A stretch of DNA of 64,000 nt from Streptomyces sp. TG1A-8 (GTDB lineage: Bacteria; Actinomycetota; Actinomycetes; Streptomycetales; Streptomycetaceae): the NCBI RefSeq assembly GCF_030499535.1, contig NZ_JASTLB010000001.1, positions 6,014,001 to 6,078,000 of the forward strand, written 5' to 3'. Positions within the stretch are counted from its first letter, which is position 1, and each line of letters begins with the position of its first letter. This document shows, one piece after another, positions 19,140 through 27,743 of the stretch. The position numbers were made by a program, and so were the translations under genes. The notes under the pieces were generated by a model, which was not told where the DNA came from, did no database searches, and saw only the letters and a program-made list of their open reading frames with translations.

Positions 19140-19661
19140 TCAGCCGTGCCGCAGCGGGGTGAGCTGTTCGATGTCGTAGCGCTTGCGCAGGTCCTCGATC
19201 GCCGCGTGGTCCGGGGAACCGCCCGTGCCCAGGATCTCCAGCAGCTCCTCGAAGTAGCGCTCGTGGTCCGGGGGCGGGGAGGCCTGGAAGAACATCTTCG
19301 CCGGGGTGTCCGTCGGGTTGGCGAAGGCGTGGGGACAGCCGGGGGGCACGACGATCACCGTGCCCGGTGTCGCGCGGACCACCCGGCTGCCCGAGGCCGA
19401 CTCCCAGCCCCGCCAGTTGTCGGGGGTGCGGACGCGGGGCTCGAAGGCGAGGACGTCCAGCTCGCCCTCGAGCACGTAGAACAGCTCCTCGCTGCGCGTG
19501 TGCACGTGGGCGCCGACGTCGAAGCCCGGCGGTACCTCCACCTCGAAGGTGGAGGCCGTCCGCGAGTGCGTGCCGGTGACCTTGAACGTCACGCGCTGGG
19601 CGGGTGCCTGCACCACGCGGCCGTGGCCCGGTGGCACGAGCAGTCCCTCGGTCGCCGTCAC
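19140..19661 (-). CDS. MomA-like cupin quinone-forming monooxygenase
   Basis: A single-domain cupin of 173 residues with the metal-binding motif GAHVHTRSEELFYVLEGELD and second motif PPGCPHAFANP. It is the third gene of the rppA-P450-cupin operon, beginning 7 bp after the P450 stop. In Streptomyces, cupins in this position (MomA family) oxidise tetrahydroxynaphthalene to flaviolin. The function call rests on this known gene pairing plus the cupin motif. It starts with GTG. Confidence 0.82.
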   Translation of the reverse strand: MTATEGLLVPPGHGRVVQAPAQRVTFKVTGTHSRTASTFEVEVPPGFDVGAHVHTRSEELFYVLEGELDVLAFEPRVRTPDNWRGWESASGSRVVRATPGTVIVVPPGCPHAFANPTDTPAKMFFQASPPPDHERYFEELLEILGTGGSPDHAAIEDLRKRYDIEQLTPLRHG

Positions 19662-19668
19662 CGGAGCC

Positions 19669-20886
19669 TCACCAGGTCACCGGAAGGGCCTCGGGACCGC
19701 GGATCAGCGCGCCCTTCCTGAAGGGCACCCGCTCCGGCGGCACCGCGAGCTTCAGGCCCGGCACCCGGTCCAGCAGGACGTCCACCAGCAGTTCCGACTC
19801 CAGCCGGGCCAGCATGCCGCCGGGGCAGTAGTGCGGGCCGAAGCCGAACGCCACGTGCGGGTTGGGACTGCGGGCGAAGTCGACGGTCTCCGGGTCGGGG
19901 AAGACGCCCGGGTCGCGGTTGGCGGCCAGGTAGGAGACGTAGACAGGGTCGCCGGCGCGGATGCGCACCCCCCGGACCTCCACGTCCTCCAGCGCGATCC
20001 GGGACAGCCCGACGGCGTTGCGGTGCGGGATGTAGCGCAGCAGCTCGTCGATGGCCCCCGGGCGGATCTCCGGTTCCGAGCGCAGCCGTTCGGCCAGCTC
20101 GGGCCGGGACAGCAGCAGGTGGAACATCTGGCCGCTGTTGTTGGTGACCGCCTCACCGCCGATCTGGAGCAGCACCGCGAGGCCGACGGCCTCCTCCAGG
20201 GTGACCTCGTCACGGCCGACGGCGGCGCCCAGCAGCGAGGCGACGTCCTCGCCCGTGGCGTCCTCGCGCAGCCCGATGAGGTCGCCGAAGTAGGCGCTCA
20301 TCTCGCGCTTGGCCCCCTCGCTGACCTCCTTGCCGTGCGCGGACGACAGGATCAGCTGGGTCCAGGTGTGCATGGCGTGCCGGTCGGCGGCCGGCACGCC
20401 CATCAGTTCGCAGATCACCGCGATGGGGAAGGGGCCGAGCACCGCGCCGGTGAGGTCGGCGGGCGGCCCCTGGCGGAGGAGCTCGTCGACCAGCCCGTCC
20501 AGGATGCCGCGTGCCCTGCCGCGGACGCGCTCCACGCCCTTGGAGGTGAAGGCGGCGGCGACCGAGCGGCGCAGCCGGGTGTGGTCGGGCGGGTCCAGGA
20601 AGCCGACCGCGCCCCGGTCCGGGATGAAGTGCGGGGCGAGCCGGGTGACCTGCCGGCCCAGCACCGCCTCCCGGCTGAAGCGCGGGTCGTTGACGACCGC
20701 GCGCACGTCGTCGTACCGGGTGACGAGCCAGGCCCAGCCCTCGCCGTTGGGCAGCCGGATGCGGTTGACCGGGCCCTCGCGCATGAGCTCGGACAGCACC
20801 GGGTCGAAGTCCGTCCCGTCCAGGTCGGTCGCCGGCCAGTGCCGCACCGGGGGCAGGGGGCCGGTGGGCGTCGTGTCCCCGGTCAT
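19669..20886 (-). CDS. Cytochrome P450, CYP158A-like (flaviolin coupling)
   Basis: A soluble bacterial P450 of 405 residues. Heme-binding FGFGPHYCPGG is near residue 345, ExxR is in DELLRYIPHR, and the I-helix reads QIGGEAVTNNSGQ, lacking the usual acid-alcohol pair. The same unusual I-helix is, as I recall, shared by CYP158A enzymes that couple flaviolin molecules into dimeric and trimeric pigments. The ATG overlaps the rppA stop by four bases (ATGA). The ending LPVTW also matches that family. The likely role is oxidative aryl coupling in naphthoquinone/melanin formation. Confidence 0.88.
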   Translation of the reverse strand: MTGDTTPTGPLPPVRHWPATDLDGTDFDPVLSELMREGPVNRIRLPNGEGWAWLVTRYDDVRAVVNDPRFSREAVLGRQVTRLAPHFIPDRGAVGFLDPPDHTRLRRSVAAAFTSKGVERVRGRARGILDGLVDELLRQGPPADLTGAVLGPFPIAVICELMGVPAADRHAMHTWTQLILSSAHGKEVSEGAKREMSAYFGDLIGLREDATGEDVASLLGAAVGRDEVTLEEAVGLAVLLQIGGEAVTNNSGQMFHLLLSRPELAERLRSEPEIRPGAIDELLRYIPHRNAVGLSRIALEDVEVRGVRIRAGDPVYVSYLAANRDPGVFPDPETVDFARSPNPHVAFGFGPHYCPGGMLARLESELLVDVLLDRVPGLKLAVPPERVPFRKGALIRGPEALPVTW

Positions 20887-21947
20887 CGCGCGGTCCCGTT
20901 CGTCCCGGCCCAGCGGCCCACGGTCATCTCGGCGGTGATGCCGGGACCGAACCCGGCCAGCAGCCCGCGCGCCCGTTCCTCGGCGCCGCCCTCGTCGAAC
21001 AGCCGGCGCAGCGCGTCCAGGACGACGGCGCTGGCGATGTTGCCGTACTCGGTGAGCGTGGCCCGGCTGAAGCGGAACGCGTGCGGGTCGACCTCCAGGA
21101 ACGTGCTGAGGTCGTCGAGTATGCGGGGACCGCCCGCGTGGATGATGTAGAAGTCCAGGTCGGAGGCGTTCCAGCCGTGGTTGCCCGCGAGCTCCTGCAG
21201 CGCCGGGGCCAGCGGCTCCATGGTGGTCGGCACCCGCTTGTCCAGCAGGAAGTGGAAGCCGGTCTCCCGGACGTCGTACGCGATCCACTCCTCGGTCTTG
21301 GGGATCAGGTACGACCCGTTGCGCTCCAGGCGCACGCCCGTGCCGCCGCGGCCGCGCACCACGGCCGCGGCGACGCCGTCGCCGAACAGGCCGTTGGACA
21401 GCAGCGAGCCGATGCCGAGGTCTGTGGGCTGGTAGCACAGCGAGCAGAACTCGCAGGCCACGATGAGCGCGTTGGCGTCCGGGTAGGCCGTGCAGAAGTC
21501 GTGCGCCCGGTTGATCGCCGCACCGCCCGCCGCACAGCCCAGCTGGGCGATGGGCAGCTGCCGGGTGGTGCTCGGGAAGTCCATCTCGTTGATCAGCCAC
21601 GCGGTCAGCGAGGGCATCATGAAGCCGGTGCACGACACGTAGATGATGACATCGATGTCATCCGTCATGAGCTCGGCGTCGTCCAGTGCCCGCTGGATGA
21701 CCGCGGGCACGCGGGCCTTGGCCTCCGCCTCGTACAGCCTGTTGCGCTGCTCGAAGCCCGGGTGCTTCAGGGTCTCCTCGATGGGCTGCACGATGTGCCG
21801 GGTGCGTACGCCCGTGTTCTGGATCAGACGCAGGGCCAGCGGGAGCTGCGGGTGGTCCGCGTGACGGGACCGTGCCAGCTCCAGCGTCTCCTCCATCGTG
21901 ATCACGTGCTCGGGTACGGACACCGAGGGTCTGCACAAAGTCGCCAT
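20883..21947 (-). CDS. rppA: Type III polyketide synthase, 1,3,6,8-tetrahydroxynaphthalene synthase
   Basis: RppA condenses five malonyl-CoA units into 1,3,6,8-tetrahydroxynaphthalene. The 354-residue chalcone-synthase-fold protein has catalytic Cys in IAQLGCAAGGAAINRA near residue 138, His in FYIIHAGGPRILDDL and Asn in ATLTEYGNIASAVVL. The N-terminus MATLCRPSVSVPEHVITM matches known RppA proteins, fixing the start at ATG 21947. It leads a three-gene operon with the P450 and cupin. Confidence 0.97.
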   Translation of the reverse strand: MATLCRPSVSVPEHVITMEETLELARSRHADHPQLPLALRLIQNTGVRTRHIVQPIEETLKHPGFEQRNRLYEAEAKARVPAVIQRALDDAELMTDDIDVIIYVSCTGFMMPSLTAWLINEMDFPSTTRQLPIAQLGCAAGGAAINRAHDFCTAYPDANALIVACEFCSLCYQPTDLGIGSLLSNGLFGDGVAAAVVRGRGGTGVRLERNGSYLIPKTEEWIAYDVRETGFHFLLDKRVPTTMEPLAPALQELAGNHGWNASDLDFYIIHAGGPRILDDLSTFLEVDPHAFRFSRATLTEYGNIASAVVLDALRRLFDEGGAEERARGLLAGFGPGITAEMTVGRWAGTNGTAR

Positions 21948-22103
21948 GAGCCGTCCCTGCTTTCGCCGTCCGGAGGGTCGGTGCCCGCCGGTCAGAAGGT
22001 GGTCCACCCAGGTTCACCCGGGAGGACGACGATCTCGCGCCGGACTACTCCGAACAGGGGACGCGCCGCGGCGTTGCGGCTGATGGCGGGAGGTGCGCGG
22101 ACC

Positions 22104-22337
22104 CTAGGGCGCTCCGCTGCTGTGCGCGATGCAGGCCACGTCGATGCGGTCCGCGAGTTTCGCCAGCTCGATGGTCAGGGCGGCGACCGTGTCCTCGTCG
22201 AGCCCGTGCTCCCCGGCCTCCACCAGATGCAGCCACCGTCCCCCCACGGTCCGCAGCAGCTTGCTCACGTCGGCCGCGGCCACCTGCAGGGTACCGCGGT
22301 CGTCGACGATCAGAGGCAGGGTCACTTCGCGGTTCAC
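22104..22337 (-). CDS. Conserved small Streptomyces protein (DUF6213-like)
   Basis: A 77-residue acidic soluble protein, starting at GTG 22337 as NREVTLPLIVDDRGTLQV. I recall such proteins as a conserved Streptomyces family (possibly DUF6213), with no known function. No membrane segment or metal motif is visible. It follows the aldehyde dehydrogenase gene by 26 bp in the same direction and may be co-transcribed with it. A longer start at 22379 would overlap that gene and has no ribosome site. Confidence 0.75.
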   Translation of the reverse strand: MNREVTLPLIVDDRGTLQVAAADVSKLLRTVGGRWLHLVEAGEHGLDEDTVAALTIELAKLADRIDVACIAHSSGAP

Positions 22338-22363
22338 AGAACGGGATGGTAGCCGTGCATCCG

Positions 22364-23749
22364 TCACGCACCCTGCCAAACCGTGGTGATGTTGCAGAAC
22401 TCGCGGATTCCGTGCCCGGACAGCTCACGCCCGTACCCCGACCGCTTCACCCCGCCGAACGGGAACGCCGGATGGGAGGCGGTCATCCCGTTGACGTACA
22501 CGGCGCCGGCCTCCAAGTCCCGCGCGAACCGCTCCACCTCGGCCTCGTCCCGGGTCCAGACGTTCGAACTCAGGCCGAACGGCGAGTCGTTGGCGATGAG
22601 CACGGCCTCGTCCAGGTCACCGGCCCGGTACAGCGCGGCGACCGGACCGAACGCCTCCTCGCGGTGGATGCGCATCTCCCGGGTGATCCCCGCGAGGACC
22701 GTCGGCGGGTAGTACCAGCCCGGCCCGTCCGGCCGCTCGCCCCCGCACAGCACCCGGGCCCCGCTGCGCCTGGCGTCGTCCACCAACTCCTCGAGGTCGG
22801 CCCGCCCCTGCTCGCTGGCGAGCGGCCCGACCTCGGTCTCCTCCTCCAGGGGGTCCCCCACCTTCAGCGCCCTCATGCCCGCGACGAACTTCTCGGCGAA
22901 GGCGTCGTAGACGTCGGTGTGCACGACGAACCGTTTGGCGGCGATGCACGACTGCCCGTTGTTCTGCACCCGTGCGGTCACGGCGACCCCGGCCGCCCGG
23001 TCGAGGTCGGCGGACGGCATCACGACGTACGGGTCGCTGCCGCCCAGTTCCAGCACCGTCTTCTTGACCATCTCCCCGGCGGTGGAGGCGACCGCCCGCC
23101 CGGCGGGCTCGCTGCCCGTCAGGGTCGCGGCCTTCACCCGCTCGTCGCGCAGCAGGTCGTCGATCGCGCCGGAACCGATCAGCAGCGTCTGGAAACAGCC
23201 CTCCGGGAAACCCGCCCGGTGGAACAGGTCCTCCAGGTACAGGGCCGTCTGCGGGACGCCGGAGGCGTGCTTGAGCAGGCCCACGTTCCCCGCCATCAGC
23301 GCGGGCGCGGCGAACCGGACCACCTGCCAGAGGGGGAAGTTCCACGGCATCACCGCGAGCACGGGACCGAGCGGCCGGCAGCGGACCCGTACCCGCGAGG
23401 CGCCGGAGTCCCGCACGTCCGACTCGGCCGGCTCCTCGTCGGCCAGCAGCGACTCGGCGCGGTCGGCGTACCAGCGCATCGCCTTTGCGCACTTCGCCGC
23501 CTCCGCGCGGGCCTGCCGGACGGGCTTGCCCATCTCGGTGGTCATGATCCGGCCGATCTCGGCCCGGTCCTCCTCCAGCAGGTCGGCGGCCCGGTGCATC
23601 AGGCGGGCGCGTTCGGCGAACGCGGACGTCCGGTAGGTGCGGAAGGTGGCCTCGGCGAGCTGGAGACGCCGTTCCAGCTCCTCCTCCCCCATGGCCTGGT
23701 ACGTCTTGAGCGTCTCGCCGTTGGCCGGGTTCACCGTCGCGATGGGCAT
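22364..23749 (-). CDS. gabD: NAD(P)-dependent succinate-semialdehyde/aldehyde dehydrogenase
   Basis: A 461-residue aldehyde dehydrogenase. Conserved blocks are VMPWNFPLWQVVRF, the glutamate motif VLELGGSDPYVV, the catalytic Cys in NNGQSCIAAKRFV near residue 258, and EEAFGPVAALYR. The short N-terminus (PIATVNPANGETLKTYQAM) and overall length match the GabD1-type succinate-semialdehyde dehydrogenase of actinobacteria. Exact substrate is inference; another short-chain aldehyde is possible. Confidence 0.9.
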   Translation of the reverse strand: MPIATVNPANGETLKTYQAMGEEELERRLQLAEATFRTYRTSAFAERARLMHRAADLLEEDRAEIGRIMTTEMGKPVRQARAEAAKCAKAMRWYADRAESLLADEEPAESDVRDSGASRVRVRCRPLGPVLAVMPWNFPLWQVVRFAAPALMAGNVGLLKHASGVPQTALYLEDLFHRAGFPEGCFQTLLIGSGAIDDLLRDERVKAATLTGSEPAGRAVASTAGEMVKKTVLELGGSDPYVVMPSADLDRAAGVAVTARVQNNGQSCIAAKRFVVHTDVYDAFAEKFVAGMRALKVGDPLEEETEVGPLASEQGRADLEELVDDARRSGARVLCGGERPDGPGWYYPPTVLAGITREMRIHREEAFGPVAALYRAGDLDEAVLIANDSPFGLSSNVWTRDEAEVERFARDLEAGAVYVNGMTASHPAFPFGGVKRSGYGRELSGHGIREFCNITTVWQGA

Positions 23750-23824
23750 GGCTGACCTCCCTGGGAGCGGGCCTGCTCCGGTCCCGGCGCGCGACCGGAC
23801 CGGTCGCGGCGCGCAGGCCGCTGT

Positions 23825-24298
23825 TCAGCCCGAGTGCTCAGCCAGCCGGTCCAGAAACGCGGCCTGCGCCGTGATGATCACCTCGCGGGCCCGGTCCAGA
23901 CCGAACCAGGCCACCCGGTCCAGCTCGGGGAACTCCTGGACGCGGCCCGACCCCGGCGGCCACTGCATCGTGAAGGTGCCGGGGCTGATGGACCCCGGGT
24001 CGAGGTCCGCCTCCACCGCCCACACGGTGACGACCTTGCCGTTGGCCTGGACGACCTCGCCCAGCGCCACGGCCTCCCCGTCGGGCGGCGCCAGCCCCAG
24101 CTCCTCCCGGAATTCCCGGCGGGCCGCCTCCCAGGCGGGCTCCTGCGGTGTGTACTCGCCCTTGGGCACGGTCCACGCCCCCGCGTCCTTCTTCGCGAAG
24201 AAGGGGCCGCCCATGTGGCCGAGCAGCACCTCCAGCCCGTCGCCGCCGCGCCGGAACAGCAGCAGTCCCGCGCTGCGCCTCACCGCACGCGCCGTCAC
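23825..24298 (-). CDS. NUDIX hydrolase
   Basis: A 157-residue NUDIX-domain protein. The Nudix box (GX5EX7REUXEEXGU) is complete, running from GEYTPQEPAWEAA to REFREELGL near residue 50-72. The GTG start overlaps the stop of the DNA ligase gene (GTGA), so the two are coupled. The AGLLLFRRGG and GGPFFAKKDAGAWTVPKGE segments resemble diadenosine-polyphosphate or mutagenic-nucleotide hydrolases. Linkage to a ligase suggests a role in nucleotide-pool cleaning or removal of AMP-containing by-products; that is inference. Confidence 0.9.
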   Translation of the reverse strand: MTARAVRRSAGLLLFRRGGDGLEVLLGHMGGPFFAKKDAGAWTVPKGEYTPQEPAWEAARREFREELGLAPPDGEAVALGEVVQANGKVVTVWAVEADLDPGSISPGTFTMQWPPGSGRVQEFPELDRVAWFGLDRAREVIITAQAAFLDRLAEHSG

Positions 24299-25833
24299 GG
24301 TGCGACCTCCGGGTGGGCCGCCAGCAGGGTCTGCACCGTGTCGGCCTCCTCGGGCCGCTTGTCCTCGCGGTAGCGGATCACGCGGGCGAAGCGCAGCGTG
24401 ACGCCGGCCGGGTAGCGCGAGGAGCGCTGCAGCCCGTCGTAGGCGATCTCGACGACGAGTTCGGGGCGGACCCTGACCACCCCGCCCTCGTCCTCGACGG
24501 CCAGCTCCCGCAGCCGCCCGGTCTGCCAGGCGAGCATCGCGTCCGTCATGCCCTTGAAGGTCTTGCCGAGCATCGTGTAGCCGCCGTCCGGGTCGCGTGC
24601 GCCGAGGTGGAGGTTGGACAGCCGGCCGGTGCGGCGGCCGTGGCCCCATTCGGCGGCCAGCACCACCAGGTCGAGGGTGTGCACGGGCTTGACCTTCAGC
24701 CAGGACGCACCGCGGCGGCCGGCGCTGTAGGGGGCGTCCAGGGCCTTGACGACGACGCCCTCGTGGCCGCGGGCGAGGGTGTCGGCGAGGAACCGTTCCG
24801 CTTCGGGCAGGTCCCCGGGTCCGGACACCGGCGTCCGGCGCACCCGCATCGGCTCGGGCACCAGCCGGGCCAGCTCCGCGTGCCGCGCGGTGAGGGGCAG
24901 GTCGAGCAGGTCGCGGCCGTCGACCGAGAGCGCGTCGAAGAACACGGGCGAGACGGGCACCTCCCCGGCCGCCCTGGCCACGTCCGTCCGGGAGCCGACC
25001 CGGCCCGCCGTCTCCTGGAACGAGCGGGGCCGGCCGGACGCGTCGAAGGAGATCACCTCGCCGTCCAGGATGAACCGCTCGCCCGCCAGCCCCAGGGCGG
25101 CGGCGGTCACTTCGGGCAGCCGGTCGGTGATGTCGTCCAGGGTGCGGGTGTGGACGCGCACCGTGCTGCCGTCCCGGTGGACCTGGACGCGGATGCCGTC
25201 CAGCTTCTCCTCGACCGCGCAGGCCCCCAGTTTCCCGACCGCCTCGGCCACCGAGGACGCGCTGTGCGCCAGCATCGGCAGCACCGGACGGCCGACGGCC
25301 AGCCGGAACCGGTCCAGCGCTTCGGGTCCCTCGGTGAGCAGCGCCTGCGCGACCGGCTGCAGCGCCCCGGCGAGCATCACCGCCCGCCGCACCCGCGCCG
25401 GGTCCGCGCCGGTGGCGCGGGCGAGGCCCTCCGCGGCGACCGCGTCCAGCGCGCCCTGCCGGACCTCGCCGGTCAGCAGGCCCAGCAGGAAGCGCTGCTC
25501 GCCCCCGGTGGCCGCGCCCATCAGCTCGCCGACGATCCGGGCCCGCTCGGCCTGGGACCCGGGGCCGGACACCCGGCCCAGCTCGGTCAGCCGGGCGTCG
25601 ACCTCCCGGACCGTGAGGGAGGGCTCGGCGGCCGGCGGGACCGCACGGCCCAGCACCTTCCAACCGACGCCGAGCCGCCCCTGCGGCAGCCGTCCGGCCA
25701 GGTAGGGGATGACGATCGGCACGTCGTCCGCCTCCGCGTCCCGGAACAGCTCCGCGAGCAGGGCGGTCTTGCGGGAGCGGGCCGCCGTGGCGGCGACCTC
25801 CCGCGACACGTCGGCGAGCCGGGTCAGCAGCAT
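24295..25833 (-). CDS. ATP-dependent DNA ligase
   Basis: A 512-residue ATP-dependent ligase with an N-terminal DNA-binding domain (about 1-190), an adenylation domain with nucleophile Lys in AVEEKLDGIRVQVHRDG, and motifs ILDGEVISFD, ARGHEGVVVKALDAPY and SWLKVKPVHTLDLVV. An OB-fold follows, with a C-terminal RFARVIRYREDKRPEEADT. The layout matches the archaeal-like LigB group of actinobacteria, supplementary to NAD-dependent LigA. I use ATG 25833 (MLLTRLADVSREVAAT). It is coupled to the NUDIX gene. The presumed role is an accessory repair ligase. Confidence 0.94.
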   Translation of the reverse strand: MLLTRLADVSREVAATAARSRKTALLAELFRDAEADDVPIVIPYLAGRLPQGRLGVGWKVLGRAVPPAAEPSLTVREVDARLTELGRVSGPGSQAERARIVGELMGAATGGEQRFLLGLLTGEVRQGALDAVAAEGLARATGADPARVRRAVMLAGALQPVAQALLTEGPEALDRFRLAVGRPVLPMLAHSASSVAEAVGKLGACAVEEKLDGIRVQVHRDGSTVRVHTRTLDDITDRLPEVTAAALGLAGERFILDGEVISFDASGRPRSFQETAGRVGSRTDVARAAGEVPVSPVFFDALSVDGRDLLDLPLTARHAELARLVPEPMRVRRTPVSGPGDLPEAERFLADTLARGHEGVVVKALDAPYSAGRRGASWLKVKPVHTLDLVVLAAEWGHGRRTGRLSNLHLGARDPDGGYTMLGKTFKGMTDAMLAWQTGRLRELAVEDEGGVVRVRPELVVEIAYDGLQRSSRYPAGVTLRFARVIRYREDKRPEEADTVQTLLAAHPEVAP

Positions 25834-26112
25834 GCAGTCATGGTGCACCGGTCAGGCGGTGTCCACACCCGGCCGCCGCGCCCAAATCGGCGCGGCGGGG
25901 ATCGCCGCCCCGGCGGCCGCGACCGGCCGCGGTCGCCGGGTCCCGCACGCCGGTCACCGGACGGGCGCCGGACGACGTCTCGTGCGACCCGGTGCCCGGC
26001 CGTGCCGGCAGGCTGCCCGCGGCACGGCGCGCGGCGTCCCCCGGCCGTGCCGCGGGGACCGGGCGGCGGCCGCGGGATTGACGAAGGGACTTGCCGATCC
26101 TGCAATGAGGCC

Positions 26113-26685
26113 ATGACGACCGACGACGTGCTGACGCAGGTGGGCCCCCGGTTGCGGCGCCTGCGCAAGGAGCGCGAGGTGACCCTGGCCGCGCTCTCGG
26201 AGGCGACGGGGATCTCCGTCAGCACCCTCTCCCGGCTGGAGTCCGGCCTGCGCAGGCCCAGCCTCGAACTGCTGCTGCCGATCGCCCGGGCCCACCAGGT
26301 GCCGCTGGACGAACTGGTCGGTGCCCCGCCGGTGGGGGACCCGCGGGTGCGCTCCAGGCCGATCGTGCGGGACGGGCGCACCCACTGGCCGCTGACCCGG
26401 CAGCCCGGCGGGCTCCAGGCCTTCAAGGTGCTGGAACCGCGGCGCAGGCTCGCACCTGACCCGCGCAGTCACGAGGGCTACGAGTGGCTGTACGTGCTCT
26501 CCGGGCGGCTGCGGCTGGTGCTGGGCGAGCACGACGTGGTGCTCACGGCGGGCGAGGCCGCCGAGTTCGACACCCGGGTGCCGCACTGGTTCGGGTCGAC
26601 CGGGGAGGGGCCGGTGGAGTTCCTGAGCCTGTTCGGACCGCAGGGCGAGCGCATGCACGTCCGGGCACGGCCGACGGGCACGTGA
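26113..26685 (+). CDS. XRE-family regulator with C-terminal cupin domain
   Basis: A 190-residue protein: an N-terminal helix-turn-helix (LRRLRKEREVTLAALSEATG, then ISVSTLSRLESGLRRPSLEL) and a C-terminal cupin (SHEGYEWLYVLSGRLRLVLG, then VPHWFGSTGEGP). This architecture is common in small-molecule-responsive repressors. It starts at ATG 26113 and is divergent from the ligase gene across 279 bp. The next gene, a quinone oxidoreductase, begins 86 bp downstream in the same direction and may be a target. The ligand is unknown. Confidence 0.92.
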   Translation: MTTDDVLTQVGPRLRRLRKEREVTLAALSEATGISVSTLSRLESGLRRPSLELLLPIARAHQVPLDELVGAPPVGDPRVRSRPIVRDGRTHWPLTRQPGGLQAFKVLEPRRRLAPDPRSHEGYEWLYVLSGRLRLVLGEHDVVLTAGEAAEFDTRVPHWFGSTGEGPVEFLSLFGPQGERMHVRARPTGT

Positions 26686-26771
26686 CGCACCCGACTGTTC
26701 CCGGATCGGCAAGCGACCGCTTAGTATGCGGGCGGACCCGGTCAGACGAAGCAGTCCCGTGGAGGCCCCGC

Positions 26772-27743
26772 ATGCAGGCATGGCAAGTGCACGAGAACGG
26801 CGAGCCCGGTGAGGTGATGCGCCTGGCGGAGGTGGAGCGGCCCGTGCCCGGCGACGGCCAGGTACTGCTGCGCGTGCGGGCCGCCAACGTCAACTTCCCG
26901 GACACGCTGCTGTGCCGGGGCCAGTACCAGGTGCGCCCGCCGCTGCCCTTCACACCGGGCGTGGAGGTCTGCGCCGAGACCGAGGACGGCCGCCGGGTGA
27001 TCGCCACCCCCGCGCTGCCGTACGGCGGTTTCGCCGAGTACGCCGTCGCCGACGCCCGCGCCCTGCTGCCCGCGCCCGGGTCGCTGGACGACGCGGAGGC
27101 CGCCGCGCTGCACATCGGCTACCAGACCGGCTGGTTCGGCCTGCACCGCAGGGCGCACCTCGAAGCGGGGGAGACCCTGCTCGTGCACGCCGCCGCCGGC
27201 GGAGTCGGCAGCGCCGCCGTGCAGCTCGGCAAGGCCGCCGGGGCCACGGTCATCGGCGTCGTGGGCGGCGCGGACAAGGTCGCGGTGGCCCGGGAGCTGG
27301 GCTGCGACGCGGTGGTCGACCGCCGCGCCGAGGACGTCGTCGCCGCCGTGAAGGAGGCGACCGGCGGCCGGGGCGCCGACGTGGTCTACGACCCCGTCGG
27401 CGGCGAGGCGTACGCCCAGTCCGCCAAGCTGGTCGCCTTCGAGGGCCGGATCGTGGTCGTCGGCTTCGCCAGCGGCACCATCCCGAACCCGGGCCTCAAC
27501 CACGCCCTGGTGAAGAACTACTCGATCCTGGGCCTCCACTGGGGCCTGTACGCCGCCAAGGACCCCGGGCTGGTGCTGCACTGCCACGAACGGCTCACCG
27601 AACTGGCCGCGCGCGGCGCCGTCAAGCCCCTGGTGAGCGAGCGGGTGCCGCTGGAGGAGGCCGCGGCCGCCGTGCAGCGCGTGGCCGACGGCGTGACCAC
27701 CGGCCGGATCGCCGTACAGCTGGAGAACGGAGCCGCCGCATGA
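26772..27743 (+). CDS. NADPH:quinone oxidoreductase-like MDR protein
   Basis: A zinc-independent medium-chain reductase of 323 residues. The Rossmann nucleotide motif is VHAAAGGVGSAAVQLGKAAG near residue 142, and the N-terminal ANVNFPDTLLCRGQYQ is typical of the NADPH:quinone reductase group. The structural zinc-binding cysteine cluster of alcohol dehydrogenases is absent. A GGAGG ribosome site precedes ATG 26772. The stop overlaps the next gene (ATGA), forming an operon with two acyl-CoA dehydrogenases; together these suggest degradation of a branched or cyclic carboxylic acid. Confidence 0.93.
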   Translation: MQAWQVHENGEPGEVMRLAEVERPVPGDGQVLLRVRAANVNFPDTLLCRGQYQVRPPLPFTPGVEVCAETEDGRRVIATPALPYGGFAEYAVADARALLPAPGSLDDAEAAALHIGYQTGWFGLHRRAHLEAGETLLVHAAAGGVGSAAVQLGKAAGATVIGVVGGADKVAVARELGCDAVVDRRAEDVVAAVKEATGGRGADVVYDPVGGEAYAQSAKLVAFEGRIVVVGFASGTIPNPGLNHALVKNYSILGLHWGLYAAKDPGLVLHCHERLTELAARGAVKPLVSERVPLEEAAAAVQRVADGVTTGRIAVQLENGAAA

